Of a stretch of DNA of 64,000 bases, positions 9,292-17,377 are shown one piece after another. The notes under the pieces are model-generated. The model saw only the letters and a list, made by a program, of their open reading frames with translations, did not search any database and had not been told where the DNA came from. Within the stretch, counting starts at the first letter, position 1. Every line of letters begins with the position of its first letter. This stretch comes from Zobellia uliginosa (GTDB lineage Bacteria > Bacteroidota > Bacteroidia > Flavobacteriales > Flavobacteriaceae), in NCBI RefSeq assembly GCF_900156625.1, contig NZ_FTOB01000001.1, positions 992,001 through 1,056,000 of the forward strand, written 5' to 3'. Position numbers and translations under genes: made by a program.

Positions 9292-10497
9292 TTAATTGAT
9301 TTTAAAGTTTGCCATGATCTTTTGCATGGCCGCCATGGATTGCTGCATTTGTTCGCCCATCAGTTTTGTAAGGTCCATACCGTAATCGGCATCCATAAAC
9401 GTATCTTCCATGATGGCTTGCATGCCCTTTAAAAGGATGGGAGCCGCTTGGCTCCATGGCAAATCACTGGCTTGTGATAGGGCGTCGGTGATGGGTTTGC
9501 TGATTTCTTCGTTCACCAAATTGTAAAAGAACATATTGTAAAAACAGGACTGTATAAGATTGGAAGCATCCTCGAATCTGGAGTTGGCGATCATTTCCTG
9601 CGCTTCTTCATAATTTTCTTGCCAATTTTCTCTGATGTTTTCCTTTTTTCCGCTGTATTTATAGGGAATAAAGGTTTCTGTCTGATAGAGGTCGGCCATG
9701 AATTGCTCCTTAGGGAGTTCTTTCAATTTTTCCAAGGCCGATTTTCCATTCAGCAATCGGTCATGAAATGGTAGCCTACCATCAAAAAGTCCGTCTATCG
9801 CCTTTTCCAATAGGGTACGTACATACCCTTGGGGCTCTGCATGAAACTCTATCTTTTTTAAGGTGATGTTCAAGGTGTACCATGCATTGTTTCCATGCCG
9901 TTTTTCCATGTATCGGTCAAATCGTTGTAGGCCATCCCCCAAAATTTTTAGATAATTATCGTAAGCTTCCTGTTTGCTGTTTTCTGGAAAAGGGCTTGTT
10001 TTTGGCTCTTGTATGTGGGCTGCACCAAATTTTTCTATAAACTCGTCGTCATAGCTATCTGCGTAATAGCATATTTCCCGAAGCACCCCATAGATTTTGT
10101 ACGGTTCACAAAGACTTATTGGACATGAAAAAGAAAAATACACCAAATGATTGTCCAAGACTATATTGGTCAAATTGAGCGGATACATTCTGAGTTCCGC
10201 CAATTTTCGCATCATGGGTACTTTTTTGGCATTTTTTATGTTCAAAAAAGGACATTTGATCAACAGTTCATCAGTTGTTTGAGTAATGGATACCACTACC
10301 GACCCATGGGGTATTTCGTAGGTGTCACCTTTTTTTTTGCCGGAAAGATGATTCCCGACATAATCCAATAGGGTAGGCACTACCTCGTTATATTGTTTAC
10401 TGTTAAAAAGAGCTACTGCCTCGTCCCATTTTTCATCCTGCCTTGTCGATGATTTTTTAGGATGTATTGGTGGAAAATACTTGTTGTTTTTATCCAT
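9292..10497 (-). CDS. Soluble protein with YbjN/CesT-like domain, function unknown
   Basis: A 401-residue soluble protein without signal peptide. Residues about 55-160 look like the small alpha/beta fold of YbjN or type III chaperone-like proteins: 'LLIKCPFLNI', then 'YYADSYDDEFIEKFGA'. The last motif matches the C-terminus of the adjacent protease (A-D-x-x-D-x-x-F-[IV]-x-x-F-G-A). The remaining 240 residues are helical and end in a Met/Gln-rich tail ('LMGEQMQQSMAAMQKIMA'). No catalytic motif is seen. The shared domain and 10-bp spacing suggest that it partners or presents substrate to the protease; this is inference. Confidence 0.72.
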   Translation of the reverse strand: MDKNNKYFPPIHPKKSSTRQDEKWDEAVALFNSKQYNEVVPTLLDYVGNHLSGKKKGDTYEIPHGSVVVSITQTTDELLIKCPFLNIKNAKKVPMMRKLAELRMYPLNLTNIVLDNHLVYFSFSCPISLCEPYKIYGVLREICYYADSYDDEFIEKFGAAHIQEPKTSPFPENSKQEAYDNYLKILGDGLQRFDRYMEKRHGNNAWYTLNITLKKIEFHAEPQGYVRTLLEKAIDGLFDGRLPFHDRLLNGKSALEKLKELPKEQFMADLYQTETFIPYKYSGKKENIRENWQENYEEAQEMIANSRFEDASNLIQSCFYNMFFYNLVNEEISKPITDALSQASDLPWSQAAPILLKGMQAIMEDTFMDADYGMDLTKLMGEQMQQSMAAMQKIMANFKIN

Positions 10498-10538
10498 TAT
10501 TGTTTTGTAATTAATTGGATTACATTGTATTATTAATT

Positions 10539-10924
10539 TTAGGCCGCTAAACTTTTAATTTTGCCCTCCAATTCCTCAAAGGCTTGCTGCTGCGATTTTA
10601 CCAAGACGGCCTGTTTTAGGGCTCCAGTGATCACTTCTAAGATGCTTCTGCGAGCCTTTACACTTTTCCCGAAATAGGCGTGCATTAGTTTATTGGGAAT
10701 GATATGGTTTACTTTCACCGTGTTTTTATTCACAAAAAGTAACTTAACGGCGTGCATGCCACTTTTTTAAGTACAATACATTGTGCCATTTGTCCGCTGT
10801 TGTCCGTGCAATGTTCCCAAACATCATATTCTTTTGAACACTCAAAACCGGATTCTTTTTTTAAGACTTCATAGAGTTCCTCTAAAGAATTGTATGGTTG
10901 TTTTATTTGAATTAAGTTCTCCAT
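10539..10924 (-). pseudogene. Interrupted small gene, about 128 codons, frameshift in A6 run
   Basis: Two overlapping frames look like one protein. The upstream half starts at ATG 10924 ('MENLIQIKQPYNSLEELYE') and ends early in 'KKVACTPLSYFL' with a stop at 10730. The downstream half begins in the next frame at 10757 ('MHAVKLLFVNKNTVKV') and runs to 10539. On the minus strand the joint is CTTAAAAAAGTGGCATGC. One extra A would read L-K-K-S-G-M-H-A-V and give a continuous protein that ends in a helical 'AFEELEGKIKSLAA'. Causes could be an assembly indel, a true mutation, or slippage on the A6 run. The family is not recognised. A further in-frame ATG at 10975 lies before the terminator stem and is unlikely as the start. 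Confidence 0.62.
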
Positions 10925-10950
10925 TGGTTGTATGATTTTGGTTATAAATG

Positions 10951-10981
10951 AAAAACCACAGATGGTTTTGACCATCTGTGG
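10951..10981 (-). terminator. Rho-independent terminator after the cadherin-repeat lipoprotein
   Basis: A perfect 10-bp stem, CCACAGATGG (10956-10965) and CCATCTGTGG (10972-10981), with a 6-nt loop. On the minus strand it is followed by TTTTT (10951-10955). It lies 14 bp past the lipoprotein stop at 10995 and 27 bp before the start of the next gene at 10924, so it separates two transcription units unless read through. Confidence 0.85.
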
Positions 10982-10994
10982 CGGTACTTTGTTT

Positions 10995-12686
10995 TTAAAA
11001 GTCGGTAAAAGACCGGATTGGCAATACGATGAAATTTGCAGTATTTTTAGGAAGGGCTATGGGAGCACTACCCCCTAAAAAAGCTATATAAGCATCATTT
11101 GCATTAACTTCTGTAGAAGTCCATACTGTACTAAAAAGGGCGCTTCCTCCATTGGCGAGTATCGTCGGTGCAATGTAATCGTCGTAGTTTATCGCTATTT
11201 CATTGAATTCATCCACACTTGGTAAAAACCAATCATCATAACCATTCCAATCCAAATTGGAAATAGTTAATGCGGCAGATGGAATACAACCTGCGGCAAT
11301 AATTGCCTCAGAATTGGTTTCTCCTGTTCCGATACCACTTCCAGAAGCCCCTGTTAGTATACCTGAACAACCCCAGGCGTTAACGGTTAGACCTGAAATT
11401 GCACAAACCAAGCCTTCACTATTGTTACTTGTAGGGTCTATCCAAAAAATAACACCACCATACTTGAATTCCCCAATCTCGTTCAAGTCATTAAGTTCTA
11501 CGAACGCATTGGCGGAAACTGTTTCGGTACCATTGCTTACCGAAATGGTGGCCAACATATTGGGGTTGGTTTCAAAATCGAAAAGGGTTTCATCCGCTAC
11601 GGACAATTCACCTGTATTTTGATCTATCGTAAATGCACCAGCCGGATTCTGGAACGTAATGGTATAGGTTACATTTGAACCACTGGCCTGTATGGTTCCC
11701 ACAACATCGCCATTGGAAGGGTTTTCATCTATGGTCAAATCCGTATTTGTGGCAGATACTTCGTCTACATCGTTTAGATTGATGGTGGCCGTGGCCGTAG
11801 CTGTTTCCGCACCATCTGTCACTGAAATTTCAGCTGTAATCACGGGGTTGGTCTCAAAATCGAATAGGTTGGGGTCAATTACCGTTAATTCTCCCGTAGC
11901 GGCATCAATGGCCATGGCGCCCATGGGTGATTGCGAGGTAAATGAAAACGCTAAAGTACTATTGCTGTTGGCCTGTACCGTTCCTAAAATCTGTCCGTCC
12001 GTTGGATTTTCATCAATGGAGACCGTAAGGTCTTGGGCCGTTACTTCAATTACATTCTCAAGGTTCACCGTAACGGTTACCGGATTATCTGCATCTTCAA
12101 TAGAAACGGTCGCTGTCAGTACAGGATTGGTTTCAAAGTCGAATAGCGCAGCATCCAATACGGTAAGTTCGCCCGAATTGAAATCAATACCCATAGCGCC
12201 GCTCGGTGTCTGGGACGTGATGGCAAAGCCCGAAGCATTGCCAATGGTCTGTAGACTGCCTATAACTTGCCCTTCGGCAGGATTTTCATCTATGGTCACT
12301 TCTAAATTCTGACCGGAAACCTCATTCACATTATTCAGGTTTATGGTAATGCTTGCCGAATTTTCAGCATTGTCCGCGGTAACGGTTGCCGTAATCGTAG
12401 GATGGGTCTCGAAATCGAATAAGGTCGCATTGGCTACAGTAAGTTCACCAGTAGAACCGTCAATACTCAAAGCTCCCGCAGGTGCTTGTGAGACGATATT
12501 AAAATTTGTGGTGGAAACATCGGTTTGTACGGTGCCCACGAGATCACCTTTTTGGGGATTTTCATCTAGGGTTGCCTCTAAATCCGACAGTGTTACGGTT
12601 ACAGCTCCATCATCATCATTGTTGCAGGCAACACTTAGAAAAAGTACACTTACGGCCAAGTAAATAGTTTTAAGTTTATTGTTCAT
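10995..12686 (-). CDS. Surface lipoprotein with cadherin-like repeats and DUF1566-like end
   Basis: A 563-residue lipoprotein, lipobox 'LSVAC' with Cys21, followed at once by 'NNDDD'. Acidic residues just after the cysteine act as a surface export signal in Bacteroidota. Residues about 30-410 hold four repeats of roughly 95 residues, each with 'DENP', 'GTVQ' or 'GSLQ', 'IDxxTGELTV' and 'LFDFETNP', typical of cadherin-like domains in which the acidic residues bind calcium. Residues about 415-563 ('YGGVIFWIDP', 'DDWFLPSVDEFNEI') match the DUF1566/Lcl C-terminal fold found in adhesins. A role in surface adhesion or matrix contact is likely but inferred. The repeats are similar at DNA level, which makes copy number prone to change. 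Confidence 0.86.
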   Translation of the reverse strand: MNNKLKTIYLAVSVLFLSVACNNDDDGAVTVTLSDLEATLDENPQKGDLVGTVQTDVSTTNFNIVSQAPAGALSIDGSTGELTVANATLFDFETHPTITATVTADNAENSASITINLNNVNEVSGQNLEVTIDENPAEGQVIGSLQTIGNASGFAITSQTPSGAMGIDFNSGELTVLDAALFDFETNPVLTATVSIEDADNPVTVTVNLENVIEVTAQDLTVSIDENPTDGQILGTVQANSNSTLAFSFTSQSPMGAMAIDAATGELTVIDPNLFDFETNPVITAEISVTDGAETATATATINLNDVDEVSATNTDLTIDENPSNGDVVGTIQASGSNVTYTITFQNPAGAFTIDQNTGELSVADETLFDFETNPNMLATISVSNGTETVSANAFVELNDLNEIGEFKYGGVIFWIDPTSNNSEGLVCAISGLTVNAWGCSGILTGASGSGIGTGETNSEAIIAAGCIPSAALTISNLDWNGYDDWFLPSVDEFNEIAINYDDYIAPTILANGGSALFSTVWTSTEVNANDAYIAFLGGSAPIALPKNTANFIVLPIRSFTDF

Positions 12687-12735
12687 GATTGTTTGGGTTA
12701 AATAAATTAATTTAATTGAGTAATAGGTTCGGATT

Positions 12736-13296
12736 TTAGTAGTCCATTTTAATTAATGAACCGTCTATTTTGTATGAAAAAGTAAAAGAAGTCCCCCCGT
12801 TTTCAGGCTGCAGTTTTACGATGTATTGGGCATCACTCAAATCACCGTTCTTTGGGTATTTGACAAAAGCCATTTCAAGTCGGGGGTTCTCGATGTCTTT
12901 CTCGGCCTTTAATTGCTCACTCGATTTTTCAACGAGTTCTCCTAATTTCCCAAGGCTGATTTTTTCACCCAATTGAAACATAAAATCTGCCGCCTTGGTA
13001 CCCTCTGGTATTTCCAAGGTTACTTCGGAAGTTTGCTTCCAATTGCCCAACGAGTAGGTCCATTGCCCCATTTTTAAAGATTCAGGGGCATCGGTTACCG
13101 TGGTCGAAATGCTATTACCGATGGATTCATTGTAAATGATAGTCAAATCCGTATAGTAGGCACTATCCCCAAATTCACTTTTCAGTTCTTTCTCAATGCC
13201 CGCAAAGCCATCGGCGTTGGCAGGTAGTTTTGCCGTGTCTCCTCCACAGGAAACCAGTGTTATCGCTATCATTAAAATTATCAACTGTATTTTCAT
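12736..13296 (-). CDS. Small lipoprotein of unknown function
   Basis: A 186-residue lipoprotein with lipobox 'ITLVSC' (Cys17) followed by 'GGDTAK'. The mature part is a mixed alpha/beta sequence with no cysteine and no motif that I recognise ('GIEKELKSEFGDSAYYTDL', 'EMAFVKYPKNGDLSDAQY'). It precedes the cadherin-repeat lipoprotein by 49 bp on the same strand and is likely co-transcribed with it. Location in the envelope follows from the signal; nothing in the sequence shows its function. Confidence 0.68.
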   Translation of the reverse strand: MKIQLIILMIAITLVSCGGDTAKLPANADGFAGIEKELKSEFGDSAYYTDLTIIYNESIGNSISTTVTDAPESLKMGQWTYSLGNWKQTSEVTLEIPEGTKAADFMFQLGEKISLGKLGELVEKSSEQLKAEKDIENPRLEMAFVKYPKNGDLSDAQYIVKLQPENGGTSFTFSYKIDGSLIKMDY

Positions 13297-13325
13297 TTTT
13301 ATGCTTTTTTTATGTTGATTGACTA

Positions 13326-13534
13326 TTACTCTTCAGCTCTTCCAAATAGAAAAAACAGTGCGCCACCTGCTAGAATCAATACTACCCTGAGCACCCATCC
13401 CGTGGTACTGCCCCAGCTATCTATCCAAGCAAGTAATCTGATGTTGTAATTAGAATTGACTAAAGGGTAGTAATTATGCCCATAGCTGCAAGTACAAGGC
13501 CTTTTTGGCCTAGTTTGGATTTGATGTTTTCCAT
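13326..13534 (-). pseudogene. Interrupted two-helix membrane protein, about 69 codons
   Basis: An ATG at 13534 opens 'MENIKSKLGQKGLVLAAMG' but meets a TAG at 13460-13462 after 24 codons. The next frame continues without a break from there as 'VNSNYNIRLLAWIDSWG', then 'TTGWVLRVVLILAGGALFF', ending '...FGRAEE' at 13326. One extra T in the minus-strand run ACCCTTTAG would join the two halves into a small protein with two membrane helices. A longer uninterrupted frame of 105 codons from 13643 exists, but its first half has poor composition (Pro, His, Cys rich) and is probably not coding. The family is not recognised. Confidence 0.5.
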
Positions 13535-13765
13535 TAAGATTTGATTTTAATATTTCTTGATAAGCACCATTGGAAAAGTGTGATTTTCGAAGAGGACTTA
13601 AGTAAGAAATGGTTTGGTCAGGGTAAAGATGGGGCAATGGCATTTCCTATGAAATAGCCAATCTATTTTCGCGAGCCGGGAATCATTATTCGTGCGAAGT
13701 AAGGAAATATGCGTTTTTGGAGAGATAGCTATTTCCGGTAATCTTGATCATTGGGGCAATAGTTC

Positions 13766-14503
13766 TCAATGACTATTGTATTTCAAAAAAGTCGTTATAA
13801 AAGCTTCCTTTTTTCTGGAGGAAACAGGAATTTTTTGACCATTCTTTAAATAGATGATGCCCGACTTATCGTATTTGTCTATGAATTTCAAGTTTACCAT
13901 GAAAGACTGGTGGGGCCGGGTGAAATTGACTTTTTCAAGTTTCTCCTCGTATTCCTTTAATGGTTTGGAAGCCACGTATTTTTTATTATTGGCCAAGTAG
14001 AATGTCGTATATCCCTTGTCGGATTCACAGTACAATAATTCTTGCAGGTTTATGACCTGAAAACTGTCGCTAAGCGAAAGAACCAAGGTGGCATCATCTT
14101 GATACCAAACCTTTTTTACCGTATTTATTTGTCTTTTTTGTTCGGTAATAGGTAAGGTCTTTATCTTTTTTAAGGCCAAATCCAATTCTTCAACGTCAAC
14201 AGGTTTTAAAAGATAATCTACGGCACCAGCCTTAAGTGCCTTCAAAGCATATTCTTCATAGGCGGTAATGAATATGGTTTTGAAGCTAAGGTGCTCGGTT
14301 TGGTCAAGAAAGTCGAATCCAGTACCGTCTGTGAGATTTATGTCCAGAAATATCAATTCTGGTTTACAGGCATTCGCGACCACAACGGCCTCCTTGACCG
14401 TAGCACATTCACCTATGATTTCTATATTGGTTTCAACCGTTTCCAAAAGATTTATCAAGCCTTTTCTAATATAGGCTTTGTCCTCAACGATAAGTGCTTT
14501 CAT
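13766..14503 (-). CDS. LytTR family response regulator
   Basis: A 245-residue regulator. Residues 1-120 are a receiver domain with the acidic pair E7/D8, phosphoacceptor Asp54 in 'IFLDINLTDG', and 'TAYEEYALKALKAGAVDYL' plus 'LKPVD' as the switch Thr/Lys region. Residues about 140-245 form a LytTR DNA-binding domain ('LQELLYCESDKGYTTFY', 'FTRPHQSFMVNLKFIDKY'). Its ATG overlaps the stop of the kinase gene by 4 bp, so the two are a cognate pair. LytTR regulators usually bind imperfect direct repeats; the targets here are unknown. The lipoprotein genes immediately downstream are candidates by position only. Confidence 0.93.
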   Translation of the reverse strand: MKALIVEDKAYIRKGLINLLETVETNIEIIGECATVKEAVVVANACKPELIFLDINLTDGTGFDFLDQTEHLSFKTIFITAYEEYALKALKAGAVDYLLKPVDVEELDLALKKIKTLPITEQKRQINTVKKVWYQDDATLVLSLSDSFQVINLQELLYCESDKGYTTFYLANNKKYVASKPLKEYEEKLEKVNFTRPHQSFMVNLKFIDKYDKSGIIYLKNGQKIPVSSRKKEAFITTFLKYNSH

Positions 14504-16752
14504 GAATTCTTTATTATTTTATAGGGAATGATCAAAGTAACTTTGGTTCCTTGCTCATTATATTTTTTTCTATCCTCGACAAATACGGATCCTGGCATGT
14601 TGAAATCTTTGGCCAAAAGGTTTAGCCGCTCACTGGTAATGGTGGTGGCCAACGACTTCTTTTTGGTATTTGTTTTTTGGAGCATGGCATCTATTCCAAC
14701 ACCATTGTCCGTTATGGCACAGCTTAGTTTTTTGTCCTTAAAAGAGAGGTGAACCTCTATTTCCCGATGTTCTTGATTAGTAGAAAATGCATGTTCTATG
14801 GCATTCTCAATAAAGGGCTGAATGAGCATGGGAGGAACCAAAAAGAGATTGATATTTATGTTTTCGTCCACCACCAAACTATAGTCATAAGGTGAATTGG
14901 CATCCATATTTTGTAAGATCATATAATTGTCTATGGCATCCAATTCTTGAATGAGGGGAACTATTTTGTCCCTTGAATTTTCTAGAACAAGTCGTAGTAG
15001 TTTCGAGAACTTTGATAGATAGGTAATTGATTTTTTCTCTTCTTTGTTCAAGATCATGCCCTGCAAGACTGAAAGCGAATTAAATATAAAATGTGGAGTC
15101 ATTTGCGAGCGCAATAACCTTTGTTCGGTAATAATATTTTGGTTTTTTACTTTAACGTTCTTGTATTTTTGATAGAACACCAAAGAACCTGACAGGATAG
15201 AGATAACCAAAATGCCGATAACGGCCCAAAGGTAATTTTGTTTGGTCTTTGCAAGGTCTTGTGAAGTGCTCATTACCGTTTTGGTAAGTTTTAATTCGCG
15301 TATACTAGCAGAATCCAATGCCTGCTTGTATTTGTATTCGTATTCCAACTGGGCAATTTTTTCGATATTTTCCTTATTAAAAAGGCTGTCGTTCAATAAT
15401 TTGAATTGCTGATGACTTTCAAGGGCTTTTTTATAGTTTCCCTTTGCTTTATATATGGTTGCCATTGTTTTGTATACCAATATTTGCTGAGGCAGAAGTT
15501 CTAGTTCATTTGCTATTTTTTTTCCGTTCTCGGCGTGTATTAGAGCATTAGAATAATCTTTGAGCGAAACATAAGTTTTTGCCAATCCAATATGGGCATG
15601 GCAGCTATAGATCTTATCCTCAATCGATTCACTTATCTCTAAACAAGCTTTATAATGTTTCAAAGCATTTTTAGGTTGATCCATTAAAAAGTACAAATCC
15701 CCAAGTTGAAAATAACCCCCACTTAATTCTGTTTTATCATTGATTTCTTTGCTAAGGTTTATAGATTTTGTCATATACAACAGGGCGTTTTCAAAATCTT
15801 TTAGATCTGCATAAACCGCACCCTTGTTGATCAATGTTCTGGAAATCTGTTTCTTATCATCTAATTCCCTATAAATATTTAGTGCAATATCTAGATGATC
15901 AAGTGTTTTGTCGTACTGTTTCAATTCATAATAAACCGCACTTATGTTATAAGAAGAAACGGCAATATCTTCCTTTTCATCATTTGCAATATGTATGCTC
16001 AAACACTTGTTAAAATAAGTTAGGGCTTCTGTATATCTACCTTGATTAAGGCAAATAGCACCAATGTTGTTTAAAATGTCCAAGTTTAATTTTTCCTCAC
16101 CTAATTGTTCACTTATATCAGCTGCCTTTTTAAACAGGTCGATAGCTTCATCAAAATTTCCTTTTCTGTACCTGGAGGTTCCAATTTGATTATACATATT
16201 TGCCTGAACTAATGAGTCACCATTTTTAATGCTTAGTTCAAGTACTGTATTATAAAAGTCGGCAGCCTTATCAAATTTACCGTTTAAGTATGCTATTTTT
16301 CCCAAAGATGTATAGGAAGCATAAATACAATCCGGGTCCTTCAGTTCCTTACATATTTCAAAGGCTTTAAGCGTATAGTTTTCGGCATTATCTCGTTCAT
16401 TGTTTCTTAAGGCATTGTTGCTTAATCTTAGTAGACTGTTTGCAGTTCCCTTTTTGTAATTAAGCTCTTTGGCCAAATCATAGGCTTCTTGAGCTTTTTC
16501 GTTGGATCGGTTTATATCTGCTGTAGAATAACTTTTAGAAAGCTCGATTAACAAATTAACTTTTGCAGTGTCTTTTTTGGTATGAAATGCCAATTCTTTC
16601 TTTAAGCTGTCTATTTTGATGTCCTGCGCCCTTATTGCGCTTGTGATTAGCAAAAAAATGAGAATAAAAATTTGAATAGGAGAATTTTGATTCCAAAAAA
16701 TCGACGTAATTCTATTGACCCCTATGTTGGCTATTTTACATAAGAAATGCAT
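14500..16752 (-). CDS. LytS-type sensor histidine kinase with TPR repeats
   Basis: A 750-residue kinase. A signal or anchor segment (about 26-42, ending 'AIRAQ') is followed by about ten tetratricopeptide repeats (residues 60-460) predicted to lie in the periplasm, a membrane helix at about 507-527, and a His_kinase domain with the phosphoacceptor His554 in 'MTPHFIFNSL'. The ATPase part shows the N box 'ENAIEHAF' and G box 'ITDNGVGID'. This is a common Bacteroidota architecture. TPRs probably bind a peptide or protein in the periplasm; the ligand is unknown. It is co-translated with the LytTR regulator downstream (4-bp overlap). Confidence 0.93.
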   Translation of the reverse strand: MHFLCKIANIGVNRITSIFWNQNSPIQIFILIFLLITSAIRAQDIKIDSLKKELAFHTKKDTAKVNLLIELSKSYSTADINRSNEKAQEAYDLAKELNYKKGTANSLLRLSNNALRNNERDNAENYTLKAFEICKELKDPDCIYASYTSLGKIAYLNGKFDKAADFYNTVLELSIKNGDSLVQANMYNQIGTSRYRKGNFDEAIDLFKKAADISEQLGEEKLNLDILNNIGAICLNQGRYTEALTYFNKCLSIHIANDEKEDIAVSSYNISAVYYELKQYDKTLDHLDIALNIYRELDDKKQISRTLINKGAVYADLKDFENALLYMTKSINLSKEINDKTELSGGYFQLGDLYFLMDQPKNALKHYKACLEISESIEDKIYSCHAHIGLAKTYVSLKDYSNALIHAENGKKIANELELLPQQILVYKTMATIYKAKGNYKKALESHQQFKLLNDSLFNKENIEKIAQLEYEYKYKQALDSASIRELKLTKTVMSTSQDLAKTKQNYLWAVIGILVISILSGSLVFYQKYKNVKVKNQNIITEQRLLRSQMTPHFIFNSLSVLQGMILNKEEKKSITYLSKFSKLLRLVLENSRDKIVPLIQELDAIDNYMILQNMDANSPYDYSLVVDENININLFLVPPMLIQPFIENAIEHAFSTNQEHREIEVHLSFKDKKLSCAITDNGVGIDAMLQKTNTKKKSLATTITSERLNLLAKDFNMPGSVFVEDRKKYNEQGTKVTLIIPYKIIKNS

Positions 16753-17000
16753 AATTGAAATAAAAAGATTGATTCGGCTGGTTTACTCATTTGCTTATTG
16801 GCTGAAAGGCTTGACTTAAAACAAAATACGGGTTTTTAATCTCCTTCAGAAAATATAAGCGTAATTTTCTTGGCGGTGGACTACGATCAATTTATATACG
16901 TAATGCTTGAATAAATATTTGCAAGGGCAGAATGTTTATTTGTTTCGTAACATGAAATCAATAAATTCTAGCACTTAAGCAAACCTTATCCCTAACTTTT
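16753..17000. other. Non-coding upstream region of the TPR kinase
   Basis: No convincing gene. This AT-rich stretch holds the upstream region of the kinase gene (start 16752) and merges into the repeat tract that begins near 17001. No good TTTG/TAnnTTTG promoter was found; a minus-strand GTATTTTG near 16823 is one base short of the consensus. Confidence 0.4.
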
Positions 17001-17377
17001 GAGCATGGTTTTCTGAGTGTCGTGATCGCGCCAGGATTACCTTCGGTGTTCCTTTTTTATCAATGGTGCAAATAGAAAACCATGGGCTGTCGCCCTGGTC
17101 CATTGTTTTTTTCCAAAACCTAAAACTTCGTTTTGGTTTTTCCATAAAACAAAGAACCATGCTCATAGGAGCATGGTTTTCTGAGTGTCGTGATCGCGCC
17201 AGGATTACCTTTGGTGTTCCTAGGCGCTCAATGTTGCAAATTGTAAACCACGAGCTATCGCTCTAGTTCTTCATTTTATTCCAAGATGACAAGACCCGTG
17301 GTCTTGCATCTTTCCATAAAACAAAGAACCACGCCCTAAGGACGTGGTTTTTAATTTAAAGTGATCGCGCCAGGATT
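17001..17377 (-). repeat. tRNA-linked tandem repeats, about 170-bp unit
   Basis: The 17-bp sequence GTGATCGCGCCAGGATT, which is the 3' end of the tRNA-Arg (T-stem and acceptor strand) plus one base, occurs three times: 17022-17038, 17190-17206 and, inside the tRNA gene, 17361-17377. Spacings are 168 and 171 bp. The two downstream copies share about 50 bp with few differences, then a diverged middle, then the string CCATAAAACAAAGAACCA leading into a hairpin. Hairpins are at 17156-17177 (ACCATGCTC/GAGCATGGT, perfect) and 17327-17349. The design resembles the repeats behind E. coli tyrT, each of which contains the tRNA 3' end. The copies are non-coding; short open frames across them have no protein character. 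Confidence 0.85.
17327..17349 (-). terminator. Hairpin just downstream of tRNA-Arg, probable terminator
   Basis: On the minus strand the RNA forms ACCACGUCC / GGGCGUGGU (one G-U pair) with a 3-nt loop, followed by CTTTGTTTTATGG. It begins 13 bp after the tRNA 3' end. The equivalent hairpin in the next repeat unit (17156-17177) is also followed by CTTTGTTTT, so the terminator itself is part of the repeated unit. Confidence 0.65.

Noticed and set aside
10724-10760. Programmed -1 frameshifting of the dnaX type at the A6 run
   Set aside because: The zero frame is CTT AAA AAA GTG, so the P-site codon would have to re-pair with TAA; the classical slippery heptamer is not in the right phase. Kept only as a less likely option.
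16975-17266. Short open frames across the repeats downstream of tRNA-Arg
   Set aside because: They cross hairpins and tRNA-derived sequence, occur on both strands and have no protein-like composition. They are by-products of the repeat.
17001-17377. CRISPR array
   Set aside because: The repeats are few, long (about 170 bp), contain tRNA sequence and lack regular short spacers; no cas gene is present.
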